Shown here one piece after another: positions 7,535-17,422 of a stretch of 64,000 bases of DNA. Numbering within the stretch: the first letter of the stretch is position 1; every line of letters begins with the position of its first letter. The DNA is from Nostocales cyanobacterium HT-58-2 (GTDB lineage: Bacteria > Cyanobacteriota > Cyanobacteriia > Cyanobacteriales > Nostocaceae): NCBI GenBank assembly GCA_002163975.1, contig CP019636.1, positions 5,893,501 through 5,957,500 of the forward strand. Reading direction: 5' to 3'. Below the pieces are notes generated by a model. That model had not been told where the DNA came from, did no database searches, and saw only the letters and a program-made list of their open reading frames with translations. A program made the position numbers and the translations under genes.

Positions 7535-10237
7535 TTATGAGAGTGTATTGACGACAGAAGAAGGCACCTCAAGTTGGGGATCAACGGTGGGTGAGTTGGT
7601 ATTTTGTTGGGAGACTTCCTCTTTAAAGACCCCACGCGCTGTAATTAACCCAATAGCGCGGCTGATGCTCTCTGGCAAGATAACGACGAGACTGTTTTCT
7701 GGAGCAATATCCAAGGCTCTATTAACTGCTTCTGTTTCACTCAGAATGATTTCATACTTGCCGTTGGGGTTAACTTCCTGAATGCCTTGAACAATGAGAT
7801 CAGCAGCTGTGCCCCGTATCCGTCCCCTAGTGTCATCATCTTCTTTAACGATGATGTTGTCAAAAATGTCTGCTGCCAGTTTACCAAGCATGATAAAGTC
7901 TTCGTCACGGCGATCGCCTGGTCCACCAATGACTCCAATACGTTCCCCAGTCGTCCAATTGCGCACAAAAGCGCCTAGGGCTTCATAACTAGCTGGGTTA
8001 TGGGCATAGTCTACCAAAGCGTGGTAGTTCCCCAAGTTGAATAAATTCATCCGCCCTGGCGTTTGACTCACCGAAGCGCGAAAAGTATTCAAACCTGCAC
8101 GAATTTGCTCTATGGTGACATTTTGCACGAACGCGGCCAAAGAAGCTGCTAAAGCATTGGCTATCATAAATGGCGCACGTCCACCCATCGTCAAGGGTAT
8201 ATTTTCTGCGCGTTCAATTCTGTGCGTCCAATCGCCTTTTAAGATTGACAGATAGCCATTTTCATAAACTGCAGCGACTCCTCCCTGTTGAATGTGCTTG
8301 CGCACCAATTCTGAATCTGGGTTCATGGTGAAGTAGGCAATATTGGCCTTTGTTTTTTCTGCCATAGCAGCGACTCGTGGATCGTCAGCATTGAGGACTG
8401 CGTAGCCGTCGGGAAAGACGGCTTCTGCGACCACGCTCTTGAGATGCCCTAACTGTTCAATAGTATTTATGTCACCTAGTCCCAAGTGGTCAGCAGCAAC
8501 ATTCAGTACCACACCCACATTAGCGGCTTCAAAAGCCAGTCCAGACCGGAGAATACCTCCGCGAGCAGTTTCCAAGACTGCGACTTCCACTGTTGGGTCT
8601 TGCAGGATGAGTTGAGCACTTTGAGGACCTGTGTTGTCTCCTGACTCAACTAAGTAATCACCAATATAAGTTCCGTCAGTTGTTGTATAACCTACTACTT
8701 TATTAGTTTGTTTAAAAATATGTGCCAATAGCCTGGTCGTGGTGGTTTTGCCATTGGTGCCCGTTACAGCAAGAATGGGAATATGGCTGGTTTTCTCAGC
8801 TGGGAACAACATATCCATCACTGCTCCAGCGACATTACGAGCTATACCTTGGCTTGGAGCAACATGCATTCGGAATCCAGGAGCGGCATTCACTTCTACA
8901 ATCACGCCATCCACTTCTCGCAAGGGACGGCTAATATCTGGTGTAACAATATCAATTCCTGCAATATCCAAACCAATAATTTTTACTATCCGTTGTGCCA
9001 GCCAAACATTTTCTGGATGGATTTCATCTGTACGGTCTACAGCAATGCCTCCTGTACTCAAGTTTGCTGTTGCCCGCAAATAGCAAACTTGACTCTTTGG
9101 TAATACGCTATTGAGGGTGAGACCTTGCTTTTCCATCAAATGGTAGCTGGTGCGGTCTAGTTCAATTTTGGTGAGGAGGTTATCGTGTCCTTCACCACGG
9201 TTTGGGTCTTTGTTCGTTTCCTCAATCAGTTCAAAAATGCTGGACTCACCATCGCCCACGACATGAGCTGGCACACGTTCAGCCACTGCCACCACTTTAC
9301 CATCTACCACCAGTACTCGATGGTCGCGCCCGGTGTAATACCGCTCAACAATAATTGACCGGGAAATCTGTCTGGCAGAATCGTAGGCAGCTTCTGCTTC
9401 TTCCCGAGAACTGATGTTGATAGAAATCCCGCGTCCATGATTGCCATCTAAAGGTTTGATGACAATAGGGTAGCCGCCAACGTATTCAATCGCTTCTTCT
9501 AAATCATCCAAGAAGTTGATGACCGTACCTCTGGGTACAGGGACTCCAGCGTTGGCAAGAACACGTTTGGTCGCTTCTTTATCACAAGCGAGTTCTACTC
9601 CCAAGATGCCAGTGTTGTCTGTCATCGTCGCTTGTACCCGCTTTTGATTCACGCCATAGCCGAGCTGAATCAAAAAACGTGCGCCAAGGTGCATCCAGGG
9701 AATACCTCTTTTCTCAGCTTCTTTAACAAGGGTTTCGGTACTCGGCCCTAATGCCGCGTCACGCCATAAGTCTTTTAGGTCTTGCAAATCTTGCTCTAAC
9801 TCTGCCTTTGGATAGCGGCCCCGATCTACAATACTCTGGCACAACCGCACTGCTGCTCTGCCCGCGTAGCGTCCTGCTTCCTCGTTCAGATACTCGAACA
9901 CTACCTGGTAAACTCCTGATGTTCCCGTTTCTCGGGTCCGACCAAAGCCTACGTGCATCCCAGCCAAATCTTGCAGTTCTAAGGCTACGTGTTCCACAAC
10001 ATGACCCATCATGGTGCCTTCTCTCACTCGCATCAAAAAACCGCCACGACAGCCAGGCGAGCAATAATGGCCTTCCAGACTGGGCAAAGCCTCAACTAAT
10101 CCTTCATGGAAGCCTGGGATTTCATTCGTGGGCGTCTCAGCAATGTTTTCTAAATCGAGGCGCATGACGATCAGCTTGTGGCGTCGAATGCTCCAGTAGT
10201 TGGGGCCGCGTAAGGTCTGGATCTTGAGGATTCTCAT
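7535..10237 (-). CDS. cphA: Cyanophycin synthetase
   Basis: 900 residues, the normal length. The enzyme builds the storage polymer multi-L-arginyl-poly-L-aspartate from Asp and Arg with ATP. The N-terminal cyanophycin-specific domain starts MRILKIQTLRGPNYWS. The ATP-grasp domain (about 215-480) includes VIKPLDGNHGRGISINI and EVNAAPGFRMH. The Mur-ligase-like domain has its P-loop VTGTNGKTTTTRLLA near residue 490 and VDYAHNPASYEALG further on. It lies 173 bp downstream of cphB on the same strand, the usual cphB-cphA order. Polymer is made in vegetative cells and at heterocyst poles (family knowledge). Confidence 0.98.
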   Translation of the reverse strand: MRILKIQTLRGPNYWSIRRHKLIVMRLDLENIAETPTNEIPGFHEGLVEALPSLEGHYCSPGCRGGFLMRVREGTMMGHVVEHVALELQDLAGMHVGFGRTRETGTSGVYQVVFEYLNEEAGRYAGRAAVRLCQSIVDRGRYPKAELEQDLQDLKDLWRDAALGPSTETLVKEAEKRGIPWMHLGARFLIQLGYGVNQKRVQATMTDNTGILGVELACDKEATKRVLANAGVPVPRGTVINFLDDLEEAIEYVGGYPIVIKPLDGNHGRGISINISSREEAEAAYDSARQISRSIIVERYYTGRDHRVLVVDGKVVAVAERVPAHVVGDGESSIFELIEETNKDPNRGEGHDNLLTKIELDRTSYHLMEKQGLTLNSVLPKSQVCYLRATANLSTGGIAVDRTDEIHPENVWLAQRIVKIIGLDIAGIDIVTPDISRPLREVDGVIVEVNAAPGFRMHVAPSQGIARNVAGAVMDMLFPAEKTSHIPILAVTGTNGKTTTTRLLAHIFKQTNKVVGYTTTDGTYIGDYLVESGDNTGPQSAQLILQDPTVEVAVLETARGGILRSGLAFEAANVGVVLNVAADHLGLGDINTIEQLGHLKSVVAEAVFPDGYAVLNADDPRVAAMAEKTKANIAYFTMNPDSELVRKHIQQGGVAAVYENGYLSILKGDWTHRIERAENIPLTMGGRAPFMIANALAASLAAFVQNVTIEQIRAGLNTFRASVSQTPGRMNLFNLGNYHALVDYAHNPASYEALGAFVRNWTTGERIGVIGGPGDRRDEDFIMLGKLAADIFDNIIVKEDDDTRGRIRGTAADLIVQGIQEVNPNGKYEIILSETEAVNRALDIAPENSLVVILPESISRAIGLITARGVFKEEVSQQNTNSPTVDPQLEVPSSVVNTLS

Positions 10238-10410
10238 GGGAAATAGGTAGATGGAGATTCGGAACCAAAATTCTAGTTTCTTACTCGAATTGACCGCTTA
10301 ACTGTTCATGGTAAACAGTTTTTTATTCTTACATCCTATTATTCTCATTATTCCTGCTGCAACCTAGAAATTAGCGGTTAACCCAGTTTAACCGCAGCTA
10401 CTGTTTGCCG

Positions 10411-11274
10411 TCAGCTGGAGATGCGGTACACAGCAGGTAAAACAGTTCGCTGGTACAAGTGATAGCGATCGCCGTGACTGAGAATATGCAGCCGTAGGTT
10501 ATGTATATTTAACGGTTCATTTGCTCCTATATGGGGCTCATTCGTATGGGTGAGTTCGGTTGGATCTACAATCGTAACACTACCTTTGCCTAGGACTTGT
10601 AGCCACCCATCCCGTTCAAACATGGCACAAGTATCTTCATCGATGCCAATCCCAAGGCGATCTGGATGAGACGCGATCGCGCTCATCAGCCGCACCATAC
10701 GATTTCGATTGTGGAAGTGTTGATCTACTATCACCTCTGGGATTAATCCTAAACCAGTCGCCATATCCACTAAGGAGCGATTAGGCGATTCACCACTCCC
10801 TCCGCCTGCTATCATATGATGACCCATCACTGCTGCTCCTGCGCTTGTGCCTGCTAAGGTCAGTAGCCCAGCCCTCACCCGCTGTCGGATAATGTCCATT
10901 GCTGGTGTATCTGACAGGACGCCACACAGACGCAATTGGTCTCCGCCTGTCAAAAAGACTCCAGTACAGCCTTCTAAGGATGCTTGAATGTAGGTGTCTT
11001 CACACTGATCCCGTTCTCGAATGTCTAAGATTTCGACTTTCTTAGCACCCATTTCCTCAAAAATACGGATATACCTACCACCTATAATGCTTGGTTCGCG
11101 GGAGGCAGAGGGAATAATTGTAATATGGGCATTGCTAGCACCAGATCGACTGACAAATGTCCGCAAAATTTCGCGTCCATGTACTTTGTCTTCTGCGCCT
11201 CCGATAACCAGAACGGCGGTTTTAGTTGCTTGGGGTGTCCTCATTTCCAGCGATTTGGCTTTTAATTGCGGCAT
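10411..11274 (-). CDS. cphB: Cyanophycinase
   Basis: Serine-type exopeptidase (family S51) that releases beta-Asp-Arg dipeptides from cyanophycin. The nucleophile elbow GTSAGAAVMG is present, with GGDQLRLCG, the DQHFHNRNRM block and the acidic GIGIDEDTCA segment. The ATG at 11274 (MPQLKAKSLEMRTPQ) is chosen because AGGAG lies just upstream and this N-terminus matches the family. An in-frame start 39 bp earlier is possible. With this start the protein has 287 residues. It precedes cphA, so synthesis and degradation are encoded together. Confidence 0.97.
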   Translation of the reverse strand: MPQLKAKSLEMRTPQATKTAVLVIGGAEDKVHGREILRTFVSRSGASNAHITIIPSASREPSIIGGRYIRIFEEMGAKKVEILDIRERDQCEDTYIQASLEGCTGVFLTGGDQLRLCGVLSDTPAMDIIRQRVRAGLLTLAGTSAGAAVMGHHMIAGGGSGESPNRSLVDMATGLGLIPEVIVDQHFHNRNRMVRLMSAIASHPDRLGIGIDEDTCAMFERDGWLQVLGKGSVTIVDPTELTHTNEPHIGANEPLNIHNLRLHILSHGDRYHLYQRTVLPAVYRISS

Positions 11275-11923
11275 TGTGTTTCTCCTGTCAACAACTTCAG
11301 GTGAATGGAACAAGGTAGCTTTCGCCTGATGATTTTTACGCTTCGCCTCTTATGGAGGACATTGCTTCATGCCCAAAATGCCTCAGCTTGGAGAGTGTCC
11401 TTTGCCGTTCCTTAAAGTCAGCACCTTGTTTTTCAGCTAAGCTCCCAAGAGGGAGCAAAGTGTCGGGTTGGAGTGGTGCATGGCAATGCATTTGTACGGT
11501 TGTAAGGGAAGAGGATGGTTGGAACACCTGTGCTTGGCAAAGATTTGGTTTGAAGTCTCTGGATTTGTTCATAAAGAAAAACAAACAGATTCTTTTTTAT
11601 GCCCCGAATTGATTTGTAGGGGTTCCCCCACCGCATACTGCTTACATTCCCAGTGAAGGGAGCAAAGCAGGTCTTAACACACTTTTTTCTGAGGCTGGCT
11701 CGATGCATCCTGGAAGTTGTTAACAAAGGTTCAGTTTAATAATTTAAATGTAGATGTGACAATATTTAAACATAAATTAAGTAATTAGAAAAACTTGTGT
11801 TGACACGGGAAATCCAATATTTCCGGTACTTTTAGATACGCTTGATATTGTTGATCTGTCCGTTGAACAACATCGTTTTTAAATTATCCAATTTCAGATT
11901 AGTGTCCTTCAATACGAAATACT
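11275..11923. other. 649-bp intergenic region between cphB and trmD
   Basis: Divergent 5' regions of cphB and trmD. Several overlapping short frames exist on both strands between 11336 and 11726, but none resembles a known protein, none has a convincing ribosome site, and they shadow each other. The word GGGAGCAAAG occurs twice (about 11451 and 11657). The last 200 bp are AT-rich. No RNA gene was recognised. Confidence 0.4.
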
Positions 11924-12631
11924 GTGCGCTTTGATATAGTTACGCTGTTTCCTGACTGTTTTACTTCTGTTCTCAATACCGGGCTGATTGGTAAGGCTCT
12001 GGCAAAGCAGATTGCCCAAGTGCATCTGATTAATCCACGAGACTTTACCACTGACAAGCACCGGAAAGTCGATGATGAACCTTACGGCGGCGGTGTGGGA
12101 ATGCTAATGAAGCCAGAACCCATTTTTGCTGCTGTAGAGTCGCTACCGATTTTACCGCGACGAGAGGTTATTTTGATGAGTCCTCAAGGGCAAACAATGA
12201 ATCAACCTTTGTTACGAGAATTGGCAACAAACTATGACCAGTTGGTAGTGATTTGTGGTCATTACGAAGGGGTGGATGAGCGAGTCCTGCACTTAGTTAA
12301 CCGCGAGGTCTCTTTAGGAGATTTTATTCTCACGGGTGGAGAAATTCCAGCAATGGCACTCATGAATGGTGTTGTACGCCTTCTACCGGGAACAGTGGGT
12401 AAAGTCGAATCCCTGACAGCAGAAAGCTTTGAGGAGGGGTTGTTAGACTATCCTCAGTACACTCGTCCAGCTGTGTTTCGCGACTGGAAAGTGCCTGACG
12501 TCCTGCTTTCCGGCAATCATGCTGAAATAGCTAAGTGGCGCTACGAACAACAAATCACCAGAACACGTATGCGCCGCCCTGATTTGCTCAAAAGTTGGGA
12601 GGAGAAGAAGCGTGGGGAGAAGGGAAAGTAG
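11924..12631 (+). CDS. trmD: tRNA (guanine-N1)-methyltransferase
   Basis: 235 residues. SPOUT-class methylase that uses S-adenosylmethionine to make m1G37 in tRNAs reading CCN, CUN and CGG codons. Seen: MRFDIVTLFPDCF, the GGGVGMLMKPEP motif, VICGHYEGVDERV, and the trefoil-knot segment SLGDFILTGGEIPAMALMNG. The start is GTG at 11924; no ATG fits. The last dozen residues (EEKKRGEKGK) come from a purine-rich low-complexity tail that resembles inserts elsewhere in the window. Confidence 0.97.
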   Translation: MRFDIVTLFPDCFTSVLNTGLIGKALAKQIAQVHLINPRDFTTDKHRKVDDEPYGGGVGMLMKPEPIFAAVESLPILPRREVILMSPQGQTMNQPLLRELATNYDQLVVICGHYEGVDERVLHLVNREVSLGDFILTGGEIPAMALMNGVVRLLPGTVGKVESLTAESFEEGLLDYPQYTRPAVFRDWKVPDVLLSGNHAEIAKWRYEQQITRTRMRRPDLLKSWEEKKRGEKGK

Positions 12632-12654
12632 GGAGATCTTGACTTATAAGTCAA

Positions 12655-12688
12655 AATTAATGACTAATGACTAATGACTCATGACTTA
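12655..12688. repeat. TGACTAA-type heptanucleotide repeat
   Basis: Tandem AATGACT units (AATGACTAATGACTAATGAC and a variant CATGACT) between trmD and ispF. Typical short tandem repeat of filamentous cyanobacteria. Confidence 0.8.
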
Positions 12689-12699
12689 ATCACTAAAAA

Positions 12700-13179
12700 A
12701 TGAATATTCGCATTGGTAACGGCTACGATATCCACCGCTTAGTGAGCGATCGCCCCCTCATTTTGGGCGGAGTCAATATTCCCCATTCCCTGGGTTTGCT
12801 GGGACACAGCGATGCTGATGTTCTCACGCATGCGATTATGGATGCGCTGCTAGGGGCGCTTTCCTTGGGGGACATTGGACATTATTTTCCTCCCACAGAT
12901 CCCCAATGGGCAGGAGCAGATAGTTTGGTACTGTTGAGTCAAGTCCATCAATTGGTTCGTGAGAAAGGTTGGCAGATAGGCAATGTTGACTCGGTGGTTG
13001 TGGCAGAACGCCCCAAATTAAAACCTTATATTGAGAAAATGCGGGAAAAAATAGCAGGGATTTTGCAACTACAACCGAATCAAATTGGCATCAAAGCCAC
13101 CACGAACGAAAAATTGGGTCCCGTTGGACGAGAAGAAGGTATTTCTGCTTACGCTGTTGTCTTGCTAACGCAGGAATAA
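12700..13179 (+). CDS. ispF: 2-C-methyl-D-erythritol 2,4-cyclodiphosphate synthase
   Basis: 159 residues. Fifth enzyme of the MEP isoprenoid pathway, a zinc-dependent trimer forming ME-cPP from the CDP-ME 2-phosphate. The metal-binding Asp-x-His is in NGYDIHRL, the third ligand lies in LLGHSDADVLTHA, and the C-terminal TTNEKLGPVGREEGI motif is complete. It follows trmD in the same direction with a heptanucleotide repeat between them, and a rho-independent-type hairpin follows 60 bp downstream. Confidence 0.98.
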   Translation: MNIRIGNGYDIHRLVSDRPLILGGVNIPHSLGLLGHSDADVLTHAIMDALLGALSLGDIGHYFPPTDPQWAGADSLVLLSQVHQLVREKGWQIGNVDSVVVAERPKLKPYIEKMREKIAGILQLQPNQIGIKATTNEKLGPVGREEGISAYAVVLLTQE

Positions 13180-13238
13180 GTTAATTTTTGGTCATAGATC
13201 AACAATCTAGAAGCTACTGCGGCTTTAATTTATACGTA

Positions 13239-13260
13239 AAAGCCTGCATACGCAGGCTTT
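13239..13260 (+). terminator. Hairpin after ispF
   Basis: Perfect 9-bp stem AAAGCCTGC / GCAGGCTTT around a four-base ATAC loop, ending in TTTATT. A good intrinsic terminator candidate for trmD-ispF. Confidence 0.75.
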
Positions 13261-13349
13261 ATTGGCGTAAATAACTGCTTCAGCAGCACTAAAATATTCC
13301 TCAATTAGATACAATATCAGCTTTATTACTCAATAGGAAATATAACTTT

Positions 13350-13540
13350 ATGTTTTCTAGTATCTGGCGTAAATCGTTGGTGCTACTATTTCTTGCATTA
13401 TTTAGCGCTATTGGGTGAAGCAGTATGCTCTAACAGGCATCACTGTCGTATCTTGCAACTAGCAAATCTTAGAACTCAAGCAGCAGTATCCCAATATCAG
13501 CTTTTATTCGGCTCACTGTGGAACATTTTTGACCTAAAAA
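13350..13540 (+). pseudogene. Collapsed remnant of a family-5 substrate-binding lipoprotein
   Basis: A short ORF at 13350-13418 encodes an export-signal-like peptide (MFSSIWRKSLVLLFLALFS) and stops. In another frame at 13454-13500 the DNA matches the lipobox/mature N-terminus of the downstream paralogues (TTGCAAC-AGCAAA-CTTAGAACT; protein SCN/ANLRTQAAVSQ against CNPANFRTNAAQVSQ). This is followed directly by GSLWNIFDLKI, the C-terminal signature of the same proteins (YSWNIYDLKI, GTLWNKYEIKV). About 550 internal codons are missing and the frame is broken. It is best read as a fourth tandem paralogue reduced by internal deletion. Confidence 0.65.
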
Positions 13541-13585
13541 TTGTAAGAAACCTAACTCATTCCACGACAGAAATCATTAAGATTT

Positions 13586-15388
13586 ATGAAGCTTAGTATT
13601 TATAAACATATTTTTCGACGTAGTTGGATTTTGGCGTTACTAGGTATTTGGGTAACGTTAGCCTTATATGGCTGCAATCCTAGCCAGTTTAAAACTGCAG
13701 CTGCTCAAGTTCCACAGTTGGTTATCGCTGCTGGGGGTGATCCTCAAACCTTTAATGCCGCTCTGAGCCAAACGACTCCCAATATCTTCAATTTTACTTA
13801 TGAGCCATTAGCTGCTCTTAACGGAGTCACTAAGAAATTTGAGCCTGCTTTAGCTGAGTCTTGGGAAATTTCTGAGGATAAGCTGCGATATATCTTTACC
13901 TTGCGTGAGGGATTGAAGTGGTCGGATGGGAAGCCATTAACAGCTGATGATGTTGTATTTTCCTTCAACGACATCTACATGAACAAACGTATTCCTACCT
14001 ACTCTCAAGATAATTTACGCATTGGTGTGAGTAAGGCTTTTCCTAAAGTGCGCAAACTCGACAACCGCCGAGTAGAATTTGTCATGCCAGAACCATATGC
14101 ACCCTTTCTGGCGTTGATCGCAGCAGAACTGGCAATTCTGCCAGAACACGCCTTGCGCCAAGCTGTAGAAACCAACCGTTCAGACGGCAGACCCCTGTTT
14201 TTCTCCACTTGGGGAATAGACACAGACCCCAAGAAAATAATTGTCAATGGACCTTATACTCTCGAGAGCTACTCAGCCAATCAAAGATTAATATTTCGGC
14301 GTAACCCATACTACTGGCGTAAGGATGCGCAAGGCAATCCACAGCCATATATTGAGCGTGTCGTCTGGCAAATCGTGGAAAATGCTGACACAAGCTTGAT
14401 GCAGTTTCGCTCTGGAGGGTTGGATTTAATAGAAATTGGTCCTCCAACCTTCCAATTACTTAAGCGGGAAGAAAAACGGGGTAACTTTAGTATCCAAAAT
14501 GCAGGACCTGATACTGGCACAAGTTTCATTGCTTTTAACCTCAACAAAGGTCGTCGCAACGGAAAACCTCTAGTCGATCCGATAAAGTCCCGTTGGTTTA
14601 ACAACGTGGCTTTTAGACAAGCTGTTGCTTACGCTATAGATCGTCAAAGCATTATTAACAATAACTTACGTGGATTGGGTGAAACGCAAGATTCACCATT
14701 TTTTGTCCCCAGCCCATACTACTTGTCTCCCAAACAAGGTCTCAAAAAATATGACTACAATCCAGAAAAAGCCAAGCAACTTTTACTAGGAGCAGGATTT
14801 AAGTACGATAGCAAAGGTCAGCTATTAGATCAGGATGGGAATCGAGTGCGCTACACAATGTTAGCGCCTGCGAGTAATAGACCTTCAGTTCCACCGAAGA
14901 TTAAACAGGATCTGAGCAAGATAGGTATTACAGTTGATTTGCAGTACGTTGACTTCAGTGTCCAGGGAGACAAAATCGCTAACACCCTTGATTGGGAGAG
15001 TTATTTGGGAGGTATGAGTGGCAATATTGAGCCACATGATGGTTACAATGTCTGGACTGTAGAAGGCAGCTTCCACGTTTTTAATCAAAAACCCCAAAAA
15101 GGACAACCCCCCTTAGAGGGTTGGGAAGCTTCCGATTGGGAAAAGAAAATTGAAGACCTCTTCGTTGCAGGGGCAAGAGAATTCGACGAAGCGAAGCGTA
15201 GAGCTATCTATGACGAGGTACAACGTCTTGTACAAGAAAATGTGCCTTTGATTCACCTGGTCAATACACTGGCTTTAGTAGCAGTGCGTAATACTGTTCA
15301 AGGTGTCCAATACTCTGCTGTTTTTCCTTCTCCCAGAGGCTACAGTTGGAACATATACGACTTGAAAATCACAGAGAAAAAGTCGTAG
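13586..15388 (+). CDS. ABC transporter substrate-binding lipoprotein, family 5 (copy 1)
   Basis: 600 residues, SBP_bac_5 (DppA/OppA/NikA-like). Signal peptide with lipobox LALYGC, so it is probably lipid-anchored at the periplasmic face of the plasma membrane. Family blocks: EPALAESWEISEDKLRYIFT, LREGLKWSDGKPLTADDVVFSF, NGPYTLESYSANQRLIFRRN, FRQAVAYAIDRQSI and YDYNPEKAKQLLLGAGF. Substrate cannot be deduced; peptides, opines, sugars and nickel chelates are all known for the family. It is the first of three intact tandem paralogues, and no permease or ATPase gene is nearby, so it probably serves a transporter encoded elsewhere. Confidence 0.93.
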   Translation: MKLSIYKHIFRRSWILALLGIWVTLALYGCNPSQFKTAAAQVPQLVIAAGGDPQTFNAALSQTTPNIFNFTYEPLAALNGVTKKFEPALAESWEISEDKLRYIFTLREGLKWSDGKPLTADDVVFSFNDIYMNKRIPTYSQDNLRIGVSKAFPKVRKLDNRRVEFVMPEPYAPFLALIAAELAILPEHALRQAVETNRSDGRPLFFSTWGIDTDPKKIIVNGPYTLESYSANQRLIFRRNPYYWRKDAQGNPQPYIERVVWQIVENADTSLMQFRSGGLDLIEIGPPTFQLLKREEKRGNFSIQNAGPDTGTSFIAFNLNKGRRNGKPLVDPIKSRWFNNVAFRQAVAYAIDRQSIINNNLRGLGETQDSPFFVPSPYYLSPKQGLKKYDYNPEKAKQLLLGAGFKYDSKGQLLDQDGNRVRYTMLAPASNRPSVPPKIKQDLSKIGITVDLQYVDFSVQGDKIANTLDWESYLGGMSGNIEPHDGYNVWTVEGSFHVFNQKPQKGQPPLEGWEASDWEKKIEDLFVAGAREFDEAKRRAIYDEVQRLVQENVPLIHLVNTLALVAVRNTVQGVQYSAVFPSPRGYSWNIYDLKITEKKS

Positions 15389-15451
15389 TGGGTTAGGTTG
15401 AGATTACCAAAAAACACAGCTGATTGCGTGACAAAAGCCCTATCAAATTTT

Positions 15452-17257
15452 ATGAATTCCGGCATTTTTAAACCACTTTTGCGACGAAGTTGGATTTTGG
15501 GTTTACTGGGTATTTGGGTAGTATTAGCCCTAAATGGCTGCAATCCCAGCCAGTTTAAAACCCAAGCTGCTCAAGTCCCCCAGTTAGTACTCTCCACTAC
15601 GACTGACCCTAAAACCTTCAACTATGCTCTCATTCAAGAGTCTCCGAATATTTCTAGTTTCACCTATGAGGCATTAGCGACTGAAAACGGAGTCACCAAG
15701 GAAATTGAGCCAGCGTTAGCTAAGTCTTGGGAAATTTCCGAGGACAAGGTGCGGTATGTCTTCACCTTACGAGAAGGTTTGAAGTGGTCGGATGGTCAAC
15801 CGTTAACGGTCGATGATGTCGTTTTCTCCTTTAATGACATCTACTTGAACAAGCGCATCCCCACTTATACCCAAGACGGTCTGCGCATCGGTGAAAGTAA
15901 GGCTTTTCCTAAAGTCCGCAAACTCGACGATCGCCGAGTCGAATTTACTTTGCCGGAACCGTTTTCTCCCTTTTTGCGAACCGTTGCAGCAGGGATAGCA
16001 ATCATGCCTGAACATGCGCTGCGTAAAGCTGTCGAAACAAAACGATCTGACGGACAACCAGCGTTTCTCTCTACTTGGGGAACCAACACAGACCCCACAA
16101 AAATTGTTGTTAATGGACCTTACACCATTGAAAGCTATTCACCCAGCCAGCGCATGATATTTCGCCGCAATCCTTACTACTGGCGTAAGGATGCACAAGG
16201 CAAATCTCTGCCTTACATTGAGCGTATTATCTGGCAAATTGTGGAAAATGCCGATACAGCTTTGATGCAGTTTCGCTCTGGAGGGTTAGATTTACTAGAA
16301 ATTGGTGCTGGAAGTTTTCAATTACTCAAGCGTGAAGAAGAGCGAGGTAACTTTAGCATTCAAAATGCAGGACCTGATTCTGGCACAAGTTTTATAACTT
16401 TCAATCTCAACAAAGGTCGTCGCAACGGAAAACCTCTGGTCGATCCGATTAAGTCCCGTTGGTTTAACAACGTTGTTTTTAGACAGGCTGTTGCCTACGC
16501 GATTGATCGCCCAAGTATGATTAATAACATCCTGCGAGGATTAGGTGAACCCCAAAACTCACCAGTTTCCGTCCCCAGCCCCTATTACCTTTCTCCAAAA
16601 CAAGGTCTCAAAACCTATGACTATAATCCAGAAAAAGCTAAGCAACTTTTATTAGCAGCGGGATTCAAATACGATGGTAAAGGTCAGCTTTTGGATGCTG
16701 ACGGCAATCGAGTGCGCTTCACAATGCTAATATCTGCTGGTGGTAGACCTACAGTGACACCGAGAATTAAGCAGGATCTGAGCAAGATTGGCATCACAGT
16801 TGATTTACAGCCTCTCGACTTTAACGTTATTGGAGAAAAAATTTCCAATACCCTAGATTGGGAATGTTGGTATGGAGCTATTACAGGTGGTATTGAACCA
16901 GCAAATGGTTACAATATTTGGTCTACAGACGGTAATTTTCACGTTTTTAATCAAAAACCTCAGAAAGGACAAGCTGCAATAGAAGGATGGGAAGTTTCTG
17001 ATTGGGAGAAGAAAATTGATGCTCTCTACATTCAAGGAGCAAGAGAGTTCGAGGATGCAAAGCGTAAAGCTATCTACGCTGAAACGCAACGTCTTGCACA
17101 AGAGTATCTACCTTTTATTTACCTGTTCAATCCGCTAGCTTTAGCGGCAGTACGCAATACCATTGAAAACGTAAAATACACTTCTATTTTCCCTGCCCCA
17201 GCAAACTACATCTGGAATATATACGAAGTGAAACTCGGAGACAAAAAGGTTAGTTAA
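15452..17257 (+). CDS. ABC transporter substrate-binding lipoprotein, family 5 (copy 2)
   Basis: 601 residues from the ATG at 15452 (MNSGIFKPLLRRSWILGLLG). An in-frame TTG at 15398 is less likely because it would push the signal peptide inward. Lipobox LALNGC is followed by NPSQFKTQAAQVPQ, nearly the same as copy 1. Long identical stretches with copy 1 (for example FNLNKGRRNGKPLVDPIKSR) at both DNA and protein level indicate a recent duplication. Divergence is concentrated in patches such as the region about 420-520, which may tune ligand choice (inference). The gap to copy 1 is 63 bp. Confidence 0.93.
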   Translation: MNSGIFKPLLRRSWILGLLGIWVVLALNGCNPSQFKTQAAQVPQLVLSTTTDPKTFNYALIQESPNISSFTYEALATENGVTKEIEPALAKSWEISEDKVRYVFTLREGLKWSDGQPLTVDDVVFSFNDIYLNKRIPTYTQDGLRIGESKAFPKVRKLDDRRVEFTLPEPFSPFLRTVAAGIAIMPEHALRKAVETKRSDGQPAFLSTWGTNTDPTKIVVNGPYTIESYSPSQRMIFRRNPYYWRKDAQGKSLPYIERIIWQIVENADTALMQFRSGGLDLLEIGAGSFQLLKREEERGNFSIQNAGPDSGTSFITFNLNKGRRNGKPLVDPIKSRWFNNVVFRQAVAYAIDRPSMINNILRGLGEPQNSPVSVPSPYYLSPKQGLKTYDYNPEKAKQLLLAAGFKYDGKGQLLDADGNRVRFTMLISAGGRPTVTPRIKQDLSKIGITVDLQPLDFNVIGEKISNTLDWECWYGAITGGIEPANGYNIWSTDGNFHVFNQKPQKGQAAIEGWEVSDWEKKIDALYIQGAREFEDAKRKAIYAETQRLAQEYLPFIYLFNPLALAAVRNTIENVKYTSIFPAPANYIWNIYEVKLGDKKVS

Positions 17258-17422
17258 TTTCTTTATTGTCCACAGTAAACATTGAGGTTTGTTAGACTTC
17301 TCTGATTCCTTAGCTAGAGCTTGGGAGGGAAGCCACACAAACAAATGACACAGGCAGTAGGTCATTACCCACCCTACTACATCTAAAGTGTATGATTGCG
17401 AGAAGATGAGAGAGTCTGTCCC

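Noticed and set aside
8722..10167. Plus-strand frames opposite cphA, including one of 138 codons
   Set aside because: They lie fully antisense to the highly conserved cphA sequence and have no ribosome site or recognisable domain.
11336..11726. Four overlapping short frames between cphB and trmD, one with a CPKC motif
   Set aside because: They overlap each other on both strands, lack ribosome sites and have atypical composition. A remnant gene or RNA is possible but not supportable.
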